Origin: Clostridiales bacterium
GTDB lineage: Bacteria > Bacillota > Clostridia > Christensenellales > Borkfalkiaceae
Assembly: GCA_015055865.1 (NCBI GenBank)
Contig: SVHK01000003.1
Location: 1 to 64,000, forward strand
DNA length: 64,000 nt
Direction: 5' to 3'
Each line of letters begins with the position of its first letter. The stretch's first letter is position 1. The translations under genes and the position numbers were made by a program. Shown here piece after piece: positions 53,971-61,393 of this stretch. The notes under the pieces are model-generated. The model saw nothing but the letters and a program-made list of their open reading frames with translations, did no database searches and had not been told where the DNA came from.

Positions 53971-54375
53971 TTATTTATTTATAACGCCTGCAAGTACGCC
54001 GTTTACAAAATCCGCACTTGTATCCGTTGAATATTTACGCGCTAAGCCCGTTGCTTCAGACACGGAAACGACGGGCGGAATATCGTCAAAATATTTAATT
54101 TCTGCCATCGCTATTAGTAAAATACTTTTATCGGTGGGATTTATACGATTTTCTCTATAGTGATGACAAGCCGATTCAATCTCTTCTAAAAGTTCTGCGC
54201 GATGCTCTTGTACAATTGCGACAAGGTCCGCCGCAAAAAGCAAATCGTCGTCTTTTTCAAGCGCAAATTTTGCATAAATACGTTTTTTAAAATCATCGGT
54301 GACTTCGTTAAAATGTTCGGCGAAAATAATATTTAACGCCGCTTCACGTGCAGTATTTCTCATAATAATCTCCAT
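53971..54375 (-). CDS. nusB: Transcription antitermination factor NusB
   Basis: This 134-residue all-helical protein has the NusB pattern AREAALNIIFAEHF at the N-terminus and RINPTDKSILLIAMAEI with VVSVSEATGLARKYSTD at the C-terminus. With NusE it binds boxA in rRNA leaders. A hairpin with a short T run separates it from the Asp23 gene upstream, which may set its level. Confidence 0.95.
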   Translation of the reverse strand: MEIIMRNTAREAALNIIFAEHFNEVTDDFKKRIYAKFALEKDDDLLFAADLVAIVQEHRAELLEEIESACHHYRENRINPTDKSILLIAMAEIKYFDDIPPVVSVSEATGLARKYSTDTSADFVNGVLAGVINK

Positions 54376-54383
54376 AACGCTAA

Positions 54384-54410
54384 AAACCCTTCGCCTAAAG
54401 GGAAGGGTTT
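54384..54410 (-). terminator. Hairpin between the Asp23 gene and nusB
   Basis: On the minus strand AAACCCTTC and GAAGGGTTT arms with an eight-base loop, then TTTTTA. It is probably a partial terminator or attenuator inside the operon, since nusB has no other visible promoter. Confidence 0.55.
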
Positions 54411-54416
54411 AACGTA

Positions 54417-54797
54417 TTATTTATCCGTTTCGTTTTCTTTTTGTTCGGGCTCTTCGTTGGATTCAGGTACGACGGGCGCGTCGTCAAAAATAACGTCTTG
54501 TACGTGAACGTCGACCTTTGCGACTTTGTATTTAGTCATAGTTTCAACGTTTTGCTTGATTGACCTTTGAATGCGGTAAGCTAACTCGGGAACGTCGTAA
54601 CCGTATTTAACGATAACCGAAACGTCCGCGTAAATACCGTCCTTTTCAATATACAAGCTAATCCCACTTCTTTTACCGGAAAGGGGTTGTGCGCCTTCTA
54701 CTTCGTTAATCGCAAGTGCAACGATACCACGCACGATACCTGCATTATAAACGACTTTTCCGCTTTTTTCTTCTACGTCGGGTCTAAGATTTGCCAT
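54417..54797 (-). CDS. Asp23/Gls24 family envelope-stress protein
   Basis: This 126-residue protein has the Asp23 core GKVVYNAGIVRGIVALAINEV, YADVSVIVKYGYDVPELAY and VDVHVQDVIFDD, with an acidic C-terminal tail (ESNEEPEQKENETDK). Asp23 (YqhY in Bacillus) proteins stand just before nusB in many Firmicutes and are linked to cell-envelope homeostasis. A candidate promoter lies upstream at 54830-54858. It appears to be the first gene of the long nusB to spoIVB operon. Confidence 0.92.
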   Translation of the reverse strand: MANLRPDVEEKSGKVVYNAGIVRGIVALAINEVEGAQPLSGKRSGISLYIEKDGIYADVSVIVKYGYDVPELAYRIQRSIKQNVETMTKYKVAKVDVHVQDVIFDDAPVVPESNEEPEQKENETDK

Positions 54798-54829
54798 TTG
54801 AGAAGTTCTCCTTATTTACTTTCCCCTAT

Positions 54830-54858
54830 ATTATAACACATCTTTCCGAATATTTCTA
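54830..54858 (-). promoter_or_regulatory. Promoter of the asp23-nusB operon
   Basis: On the minus strand TAGAAA (54853-54858), 17 bases, TATAAT (54830-54835), with an AAGGAG ribosome site and the Asp23 ATG about 33 bases downstream. Confidence 0.55.
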
Positions 54859-54897
54859 CTGTTTTATGCAAAATTTTATGCAATTTTTTTATATTTT

Positions 54898-55389
54898 TTA
54901 GCTTTCTGAATAAACGGGCATAATAATTACGTTACCGGAAACAATCCCCGTTTCGTTTTTCATCATATTATAGATAGAAAGAGCCGTATCATACGTTAAT
55001 TCGGAAGAATTAATAAATACGTTTACGTTATCCATATCCTGCGAAACGGAAACGACTGCATCCGAAAAACCGAGCGATTTAATCATATTTTCAAGCACCA
55101 ATTCCTTTTCCATCGCCGCTACGATACCCATTTTCATTTCCGTTGCTTCTTCATACTTTTCGTCGCCTGCGCTATAAAGTGCGATTACGCTATCCAGTTG
55201 AATTAATTCTTCGCTACGGGTTGAAGTTCTTTCTTCCCGATAAGTCGTAAAATAGTTAGCGGTAGTAACCGTTCCGTCCGTTTTTGCGCTTTCAAGATTA
55301 GTATTTGCAAGAACGAAGTTAAGCACCGCGGTAACCGCAAGTAAAAGCACCAAAGAAGTCATTGCAATAATTTTTTTCGTATTAGACAT
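54898..55389 (-). CDS. spoIIIAH: Stage III sporulation protein AH
   Basis: This 163-residue protein has one N-terminal membrane segment (IIAMTSLVLLLAVTAVLNFVL) and a C-terminal ring-building domain (MEKELVLENMIKSLGF, NVFINSSELTYDTALSIYNM). It is anchored in the mother-cell-side membrane and pairs with SpoIIQ across the engulfment gap. It is the last gene of the spoIIIA operon, in the conserved position. Confidence 0.9.
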   Translation of the reverse strand: MSNTKKIIAMTSLVLLLAVTAVLNFVLANTNLESAKTDGTVTTANYFTTYREERTSTRSEELIQLDSVIALYSAGDEKYEEATEMKMGIVAAMEKELVLENMIKSLGFSDAVVSVSQDMDNVNVFINSSELTYDTALSIYNMMKNETGIVSGNVIIMPVYSES

Positions 55390-55420
55390 AATTTATCTCC
55401 TTAACTATTATTTAACTTGA

Positions 55421-55767
55421 TTATTTTCTTAAATAAATTTTAACCGATTTTTCATTTGTTCCGAGCGCTGCGGCTACAGCTTCTCGAACGTCCATATTTA
55501 CCTGCAAATCATTCGCTCCGTCGCAAACGACGACAACGCTTTGCACGCCCTCTTGGGTTTCGTAAATCATTACGCTTGCGTCGCCTACGCCGTCGATTTC
55601 GTTTAAAAGCAATGCAAGCTCTTGCTCAAGTTCGCCTGCTCCAACGCTTGAAACGGGTTTTTCTTCATTCGTAAAAAACACTTGCCAGACCGCAATCGCT
55701 AAAATTGTGCCGACGGCGAAAAACAAGGCTATGTTTTTCAGTTTGTTTTAGGTATGAAAAAACGCAT
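55421..55767 (-). CDS. spoIIIAG: Stage III sporulation protein AG, short and frameshifted at the start
   Basis: A membrane segment (FFAVGTILAIAVWQVFF) and a ring-building domain (GELEQELALLLNEIDGVGDA, VVVVCDGANDLQVNMDVREA, EKSVKIYLRK) identify SpoIIIAG by sequence and position. The main frame opens only at a TTG (55726) without a ribosome site. An ATG at 55767 with an ideal GGAGG (inside the end of spoIIIAF) encodes MRFFIPKTN and stops at TGA in another frame. One missing base near 55740 would join them into 115 residues. Even so it is far shorter than the 190-230 residues usual for SpoIIIAG, lacking the insert that forms the beta-ring. Confidence 0.75.
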
Positions 55768-56244
55768 TTAACCTCCTTTCGTGAATTCTATATCAACGGA
55801 AAATTCTTTCTTGAAATCCATCTTGATTTCTTCTTGTTTTTCCGAAGAAATATCGTTTATCTCGACAATTATTTTTTCTATTTTTAAATCCGCGCTTTCG
55901 TTTACTTTTTCAACAACGAGCGTTACGGTTGAATCGATTGAATATTCTTCTTTTAACCGATTTTCAATTAAGCGCTCCGTTTCATTGATAGATTTACTGC
56001 TACAATACTCTATGTAACTCTCGTCCGTGTTTATGACCGTTTCACTAAAATAATTCTCAAAAAAATTTCCGCCGTTGTTTAAGCCGTTATTTGCAAACTC
56101 AAAAATCGGCGACAAAACCGCAAGGTAGGCGCATAGTCGAAGGATATTTTTTATTAAAGACGTCGTTTTTCCAAGCGGTAAAATATTCGTTAATACGGTT
56201 GAAATCAAAACTATTCCCACTACGCTTAATAAATAATTCGTCAT
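55768..56244 (-). CDS. spoIIIAF: Stage III sporulation protein AF
   Basis: This 158-residue protein starts at an ATG (56244) that overlaps the spoIIIAE stop as ATGA, with GGGAGCG before it. A longer frame to 56337 lies within spoIIIAE and is unlikely. It has two N-terminal membrane helices (YLLSVVGIVLISTVLTNILP; IKNILRLCAYLAVLSPIFEF) and a C-terminal ring-building domain (SIDSTVTLVVEKVNESADLK), as in the SpoIIIA channel component AF. It ends with GGAGGTTAA, which supplies the ribosome site for spoIIIAG. Confidence 0.87.
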   Translation of the reverse strand: MTNYLLSVVGIVLISTVLTNILPLGKTTSLIKNILRLCAYLAVLSPIFEFANNGLNNGGNFFENYFSETVINTDESYIEYCSSKSINETERLIENRLKEEYSIDSTVTLVVEKVNESADLKIEKIIVEINDISSEKQEEIKMDFKKEFSVDIEFTKGG

Positions 56245-57413
56245 AAAAACGCTCCCGTGGCGGAAATAATTACGATAATCGATAAAAAGTATAAAAACGC
56301 CGTAAAAAGTATTCCGGCTGAAAAGTAATTCAAACAATCCGCCGTTTCACTTAAAAAATCGGATATTTTACTTTCGCCAAACGGCGAAGTCATTGCAGAA
56401 GTAAATCGTAATAATATCGTTGTAGACAAAAGTAAAATGAGCGGTTTAAAAATACAAGAAATCATTAAAATTATTCCTAAATATCCCAACGAATTTTTTA
56501 TTAAAACGCTTCCGGCAATCGCCAAATCAAATCCGCCCGACAAAAAACCGCCGACGATGGGAATCCCGTTGCCTATTGCGTATTTTGCAGCCCGTTTTAC
56601 GATACCGTCGTAAGTACTCGCCGTTAAGCCTTGTACGGTAAAAAACAACCCGAAAACCGATAAACCTATCCCAATTAACCATTTATTTACGCTCTTTAAT
56701 AACGCCGTAAATTTTCCAAACCGAAAATCGTCGGATATTCTATTTAGCATTGAAAACGCAAGCATAATAATCGTAATGGGAAAAACTATATCGGATATAA
56801 TTCTTATCATCGTCGTCGACAAAAACGCCAAAGACGGTTTACAAATCGCCACCGAAGTTACACCTCCGCTTACCGCAAGTAAAGTCAATAATATCGGAAA
56901 GACAATTTCCATTTGGCGTTGCATCGTATTCAAGCTTTCTTTTGCGGATAAATAACACTCGTTAATTATTCCGATTACGGGAATCAGCGAAGAAATAAAC
57001 GCTATTACGTAAACGGTTTTCGTAACGGTTTTATCCATTACCCCGACCTGCAAGGACGACAAAATACCGCACAGTAAAGCAATTGCCGTAATACAAGAAA
57101 AAGCAGGAAAAAGCTCCACTACTTCTTTGAAAAAAATCTCTATTATCTGAGAAAAAATCCCCGTATAATCAACTTCTTCCCCTTGAACGTAACGAATCAA
57201 TCTATCTTTAATGTTTTCCGTATTTTCAAAGCCGAATTCGTTTAAATAATTTTCCAACTCGCTCAAATCCAATTCTTTTAAACTTTCTTCTAAAGCGTTC
57301 TCCAACGAATTTGAATCTTCCGCTTTTGCTCCGACGCAATCAAAAAACGAAAAAGAAAGAAATATCATTGCTACAACGATTAAAAAAATTCGAAACTTTT
57401 TCATATTATACAA
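56241..57413 (-). CDS. spoIIIAE: Stage III sporulation protein AE
   Basis: This 390-residue polytopic protein has a cleavable N-terminal signal (FRIFLIVVAMIFLSFSFFDC), an acidic segment, then seven or so membrane helices with the conserved ITSLIPVIG-like AFISSLIPVIGIINECYLSA, MQRQMEIVFPILLTLLAVSG and GNGIPIVGGFLSGGFDL regions. It is the largest membrane part of the SpoIIIA-SpoIIQ feeding channel. It overlaps spoIIIAD by 8 bases and spoIIIAF by 4. Confidence 0.93.
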   Translation of the reverse strand: MYNMKKFRIFLIVVAMIFLSFSFFDCVGAKAEDSNSLENALEESLKELDLSELENYLNEFGFENTENIKDRLIRYVQGEEVDYTGIFSQIIEIFFKEVVELFPAFSCITAIALLCGILSSLQVGVMDKTVTKTVYVIAFISSLIPVIGIINECYLSAKESLNTMQRQMEIVFPILLTLLAVSGGVTSVAICKPSLAFLSTTMIRIISDIVFPITIIMLAFSMLNRISDDFRFGKFTALLKSVNKWLIGIGLSVFGLFFTVQGLTASTYDGIVKRAAKYAIGNGIPIVGGFLSGGFDLAIAGSVLIKNSLGYLGIILMISCIFKPLILLLSTTILLRFTSAMTSPFGESKISDFLSETADCLNYFSAGILFTAFLYFLSIIVIISATGAFL

Positions 57414-57798
57414 CCTTTAAAAAAGTTTGAAAAACACTTAAAAGCGAGTTTAAAACCGGCAAAGACAACAATATTATCGTTAATTTTCCGCCTAATACCA
57501 CCTTGTCCGCAAGCGAAGAGCTCCCAAAATCGTTTAAAATCCCAGCGGAAATTTCCGTTAAGTACCCGATTGCAACCATTTTTAATAGTAATTTTAAAAG
57601 TTGGTTGTCGATTTTCGTCGCGGACGTTATATTTAAAAATACGCTAGTGATTTCCGTCATTTTAGAAAAAATTAGCAATAATATTAGTAAAACGCCGGCT
57701 GTCGTTACGGCGAATGATAGTTCGGGCTTCGTGTTCTTAATAATCACGGAACAAATAGAAGTAATGAATGCGACGCCTATGATTTTAAAGATTTCCAT
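57406..57798 (-). CDS. spoIIIAD: Stage III sporulation protein AD
   Basis: This 130-residue protein has four hydrophobic helices and the conserved segments FIKNTKPELSFAV-like IIKNTKPELSFAVTTAGVLL and LLKMVAIGYLTEISAGILND plus DFGSSSLADKVVLGGKLTII. It is homologous to SpoIIIAC and part of the same channel complex. Its start lies 22 bases inside spoIIIAC. Confidence 0.93.
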   Translation of the reverse strand: MEIFKIIGVAFITSICSVIIKNTKPELSFAVTTAGVLLILLLIFSKMTEITSVFLNITSATKIDNQLLKLLLKMVAIGYLTEISAGILNDFGSSSLADKVVLGGKLTIILLSLPVLNSLLSVFQTFLKVV

Positions 57799-58010
57799 TC
57801 TTTTATAAACCCTTTTTCCAATTCAAATATTTCTTTTATCTCGCTAAACAAGTCCCCAATCATACCGATAACGACGGTTAAAACCAAAATGACCCCGATG
57901 ATACTTACGTACATTGCAATGTCGTCTCTATCTGATTTTTTTAAAATTTGACAAACTACCGTAACGATAATACCGATTGCGGCTATTTTAAAAATAATTG
58001 AAATATCCAT
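57777..58010 (-). CDS. spoIIIAC: Stage III sporulation protein AC
   Basis: This 77-residue protein has two membrane helices (IIFKIAAIGIIVTVVCQILK and YVSIIGVILVLTVVIGMIGD) separated by the conserved KKSDRDDIA. It is about ten residues longer than the Bacillus protein because of a basic C-terminal tail (FIKEWKSLKS), within which spoIIIAD begins. Confidence 0.93.
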   Translation of the reverse strand: MDISIIFKIAAIGIIVTVVCQILKKSDRDDIAMYVSIIGVILVLTVVIGMIGDLFSEIKEIFELEKGFIKEWKSLKS

Positions 58011-58019
58011 TTTTCTCCT

Positions 58020-58508
58020 TTAAATAATAACGATAATTATAGCCAATCCAAATAAAACTCCAAGTTTTACGTATAAATCTGCGTAGCGTTTATAATCGCT
58101 TTCAGATTTTTTCCTATATTCTTCTATTTGAATACTAGCGGTTGAAAAATAACTCTTTTGCGTGTAAGAATCGCCTTTTCCAAGCGAATTAAAATAATCG
58201 CAAACTACTCGCATTTCTTCGTTTTCCAAATATCCAATTTCGGGAAAAATACTTAAAAAATCGTCGAAAGCGCCTAATTTTTCAAGATATTTATTCAAAA
58301 TCTCACAAAAATCCCCCTTATAGGCGTAACATTGAATAAATTCTTTAATAGGTCTTTTGGAATATTCAATTTCTCTTAAAAATCGTTCGTTAAATTGGCA
58401 AAACTGGTGAAAAAACAACTTACGATTTCGATATTTTGAAGCTAAAAGATAGCCAATCGTCGTCGTAAAAATTAAAATCGCCAAGCAAACGATAATTTTA
58501 ATTAACAT
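58020..58508 (-). CDS. spoIIIAB: Stage III sporulation protein AB
   Basis: This 162-residue protein has an N-terminal membrane helix (IIVCLAILIFTTTIGYLLAS), a long helical soluble part (FNERFLREIEYSKRPI, FNSLGKGDSYTQ) and a C-terminal membrane helix (LGVLFGLAIIIVII), resembling type II secretion GspF-like folds, as known for SpoIIIAB. I choose the ATG at 58508, which overlaps spoIIIAA by 11 bases and follows GGGGAG. The longer frame to 58559 reads inside spoIIIAA. Confidence 0.88.
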   Translation of the reverse strand: MLIKIIVCLAILIFTTTIGYLLASKYRNRKLFFHQFCQFNERFLREIEYSKRPIKEFIQCYAYKGDFCEILNKYLEKLGAFDDFLSIFPEIGYLENEEMRVVCDYFNSLGKGDSYTQKSYFSTASIQIEEYRKKSESDYKRYADLYVKLGVLFGLAIIIVII

Positions 58509-59364
58509 TTTCGTAAAGACACTCCCCGTTTTTATCCAATACTTTAGACAACTTTCCAATAACTTTATCGTCTAAAACTACGTATTTTTCAAAAATATTC
58601 ATTTCCGTTTCCAAAACGTCGTTAAAATTTTTTAAATGCGCGCTCGCTATCGTAGTAACTCCACTTCCTATCCCTCTTTTTATTGCGGGAATATCATCTT
58701 TCGTAATTTCATCCGTTATCATTATATCTGGTCGCATAGCTCGAATCCCTACTTCAAACGCCGTTTTTTTGTCGGAAAATGATATTATGTCACACATAAA
58801 ACCAATGTCTGACATAGATATTTCCCCTCTTTCATCACAAATTAATATATTTTTTAATGTTTTTTCGCAAAAAATGCGGGCAATATCTCGTAAAATAGTA
58901 GTTTTACCTTGTCCTGGCGGTGAAAGTATCAATAAATTTGAATAATTTTCATTAAAACAAACGTCAAAAATATCCTTTGCCACGCCTATAATTTTATGTG
59001 GAACGCGAACGCATAACGAGCGAATGTTTTTTATAGTAACGGGTTGTCCTTTCGTGTAAACGTATTCTCCGGCTAGACCAACGCGAACTCCCCCGTTTGC
59101 CGAAATAAATCCTTGGCGAATTTGTTCTTCTACGGCGTAAACGGAATAGTTTCCTGCGGAATATACCATATCTTCCACTTCTTTTTTGGTGCAAATTACT
59201 GCATCTTGAGCGGTTTTCACTATACCGTTTTCGCCTAAATATGAGTAAGAGCCGTTATAATTTACAGTCGTAGGTTGTCCTGCGCGTATTCTAATTTCGA
59301 AAATAAGATTCAAATTAAGGAATTTTATTGCATTTTTTAAATTTTCACTAAGAAACTCTAACAT
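58498..59364 (-). CDS. spoIIIAA: Stage III sporulation protein AA, ATPase
   Basis: This 288-residue secretion-type ATPase has an N-terminal domain (FEIRIRAGQPTTVNYNG, ANGGVRVGLAGEYV) and a P-loop LILSPPGQGKTTILRDIAR, then CDERGEIS and MRPDIMITDEI (Walker B). It energises the SpoIIIA-SpoIIQ channel. It is slightly shorter than the Bacillus protein (307). It heads the spoIIIA operon. The ATG has no clear ribosome site, and only 37 bases separate it from a bidirectional terminator. Confidence 0.94.
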   Translation of the reverse strand: MLEFLSENLKNAIKFLNLNLIFEIRIRAGQPTTVNYNGSYSYLGENGIVKTAQDAVICTKKEVEDMVYSAGNYSVYAVEEQIRQGFISANGGVRVGLAGEYVYTKGQPVTIKNIRSLCVRVPHKIIGVAKDIFDVCFNENYSNLLILSPPGQGKTTILRDIARIFCEKTLKNILICDERGEISMSDIGFMCDIISFSDKKTAFEVGIRAMRPDIMITDEITKDDIPAIKRGIGSGVTTIASAHLKNFNDVLETEMNIFEKYVVLDDKVIGKLSKVLDKNGECLYENVN

Positions 59365-59401
59365 TTGTTCTATTTTATGCGCACTTTTAGATTTTTAGAA
59401 C

Positions 59402-59437
59402 AAAAAAAGAACTTTCTAAAAAGAAAGTTCTTTTTTT
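59402..59437. terminator. Bidirectional terminator between htpG and spoIIIAA
   Basis: AAAAAAAGAACTTTCT, loop AAAA, AGAAAGTTCTTTTTTT: a perfect 16-base stem with T runs in both directions. It ends the htpG transcript before the spoIIIA operon. Confidence 0.85.
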
Positions 59438-59449
59438 CTATTGAAACGA

Positions 59450-61285
59450 TTATTTTGTATACTCAAAGAGTAGCTCGGCGGTTTTTTCGCTAAAGTCAGA
59501 CAATTCTTCCGGTGAAAGTTTTTTATAAGCAATCATCGCCAAGTAATACACTTGATATACGATATTTTTTTGTTTTTCCGTCGGTTGATTTAATAAGCTT
59601 GAAATTACCGGATTGGTTGCATTTAATACAAGCGTTAAATGTTTATTTAAATCAAACTCACCCATACCGTAAAATCCGTTCATTTCCGTCATCCGGCGCA
59701 TAAATTCGTCAACGTTTATAACCGCAGGAGTTTTACCGCTCTTTAATTTTTCTACTTTTACTGCAATTTCCTTATTTGAAAGAGTATTTTTAAAAAGCTC
59801 AACTAAATCTTTAAAATCTTCTTCATTCAAGGAGTCTTCTGCTTTCAATGCGCCGTCTAAATCTGCATCAATGCGTACAAAACGGCATTTTTTAGCATTT
59901 TTATATTCAATAAAACTTATAAAATGCGGGTCAATATAATGGTCGCAAACGACGGCGTCAACGCCGGCGTCTTTAAACATTGAAACGTATTGCGCTTGTT
60001 GCGCTTCGTCGGATACGTAATAAACAGGTTTTGCTTGAACGCCGTTTTTAACGTCTTCTTCCGAAATTTCTTCGCCGAAATATTCGCTCATTGGCTTATA
60101 TTCGCCAGATAAATTCTTAAAAATAAGAATGTCTTTTACTTTTTCGTAAAATTCTTCGTCTTTAATGCAACCGAATTTGATAAAGGTTGAAATATCTTTC
60201 CAGCAGTTTTCGTAACGTTCTCTATCGTTTTTATACAAAGAAATGAGTTTATCGGCAACCTTTTTAGTAATATGTTTTGAAATTTTTTGAACTTGTTTAT
60301 CGTTTTGTAAGAAACTTCTCGATACGTTCAAGGGAATATCAGGACAATCAATCACACCGTTCAAAAGCATTAAAAATTCAGGGATTACTTCTTTGATATT
60401 ATCCGCAATAAAGACTTGGTTGCAATATAATTTTACTTGCCCTTTTTCTAACTGAACCTGTTGTTTTTTAATTTGCGGGAAATATAAAATACCTTTCAAT
60501 CGGAAGGGATACTCCATATTTAGATGGATTTGGAAAAGCGGTTCGTTGAAATCCATAAAAGTATCGCGATAAAAGTTTTTATATTCTTCGTCCGTGCACT
60601 CTTTAGGGTCTTTTAAATATAAAGGTTGAGTCGTATTAAGCGGTTTATCCTTTTCATTGTCGCCCGTTGGATTTAAATATACGTTAAACGGCATAAAAGA
60701 GCAATATTTACGAAGTAATTCTCTAATCGTCGTTTCTTTAAGGAAATCTTCTTCTCCTTTTGCTACGTGCATTACGATTTTCGTACCACGATTAGCTTTT
60801 TCGGTTTCCGTGATAGTATAAACGGATTCGCCGTCCGATTCCCATTTTACGGCGGGCTCGTTTTTATAGCTTTTCGTGTAAATTTCTACTTTTTCTGAAA
60901 TCATATAGGCAGAATAAAAACCTAACCCAAAATGACCGATAATCCCATCGCCTGACGCATTTTCGTATTTTTGTAAGAAATCGTTTGCGCCCGAAAAAGC
61001 AATTTGCGTAATATATTTTTCTACTTCTTCCGCTGTCATACCAATACCGTTGTCTTCAACGGAAATGGTTTTCGCTTTTTTATCCACGGTAACGACAATT
61101 TTATATTCTTCATCCGTATTTTCCACTTCGCCCATCGATACAAGCTTTTTAAATTTCGTAATAGCGTCAACGCCGTTTGCTACGATTTCACGAAGAAAAA
61201 TGTCTTTATCGGAATACAACCATTTTTTGATAATTGGCATCATATTTTCACTTGAAATTTTAATATTGCCTTGTTTTTCTTGCAT
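59450..61285 (-). CDS. htpG: Chaperone HtpG (Hsp90)
   Basis: This 611-residue Hsp90 has the N-terminal ATP-binding domain (IFLREIVANGVDAITK, VEDNGIGMTAEEVEKYI, IGHFGLGFYSAYMI), the middle domain (YPFRLKGILYFPQIK, PLNVSRSFLQND) and the C-terminal dimerisation domain. The helix motif reads ANGVDA where most Hsp90s have SNASDA, so the normally conserved Asn that contacts ATP/Mg is Gly. AAGGAGA precedes the ATG. It lies alone between two terminators. Confidence 0.96.
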   Translation of the reverse strand: MQEKQGNIKISSENMMPIIKKWLYSDKDIFLREIVANGVDAITKFKKLVSMGEVENTDEEYKIVVTVDKKAKTISVEDNGIGMTAEEVEKYITQIAFSGANDFLQKYENASGDGIIGHFGLGFYSAYMISEKVEIYTKSYKNEPAVKWESDGESVYTITETEKANRGTKIVMHVAKGEEDFLKETTIRELLRKYCSFMPFNVYLNPTGDNEKDKPLNTTQPLYLKDPKECTDEEYKNFYRDTFMDFNEPLFQIHLNMEYPFRLKGILYFPQIKKQQVQLEKGQVKLYCNQVFIADNIKEVIPEFLMLLNGVIDCPDIPLNVSRSFLQNDKQVQKISKHITKKVADKLISLYKNDRERYENCWKDISTFIKFGCIKDEEFYEKVKDILIFKNLSGEYKPMSEYFGEEISEEDVKNGVQAKPVYYVSDEAQQAQYVSMFKDAGVDAVVCDHYIDPHFISFIEYKNAKKCRFVRIDADLDGALKAEDSLNEEDFKDLVELFKNTLSNKEIAVKVEKLKSGKTPAVINVDEFMRRMTEMNGFYGMGEFDLNKHLTLVLNATNPVISSLLNQPTEKQKNIVYQVYYLAMIAYKKLSPEELSDFSEKTAELLFEYTK

Positions 61286-61325
61286 AAGTAAATCTCCTTA
61301 ATGAAATTTAATAATTATATATAAA

Positions 61326-61366
61326 CAAAAAAGCCTGTCTTTAATCGATAAAAACAGACTTTTTAT
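61326..61366 (-). terminator. Terminator of the ispH-rpsA gene
   Basis: On the minus strand AAGTCTGT and ACAGGCTT arms (one wobble), then TTTTTTG. Confidence 0.75.
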
Positions 61367-61393
61367 AATTTAATTCAAGTATTTACAAAACAA

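Noticed and set aside
55738-55767. Programmed -1 frameshift in spoIIIAG
   Set aside because: No X-XXY-YYZ slippery heptamer occurs at the needed place. The T-TTT-TTC run lies too early, as its shifted frame meets a TAA.
56245-56337. Longer spoIIIAF start
   Set aside because: The extension lies inside spoIIIAE in another frame; the ATGA overlap with a ribosome site at 56244 is the better start.
59365-59400. Sigma-E promoter for the spoIIIA operon
   Set aside because: CATAAAAT lies eight bases before the spoIIIAA ATG and resembles a sigma-E -10, but no ATATT-like -35 is present at the right distance.
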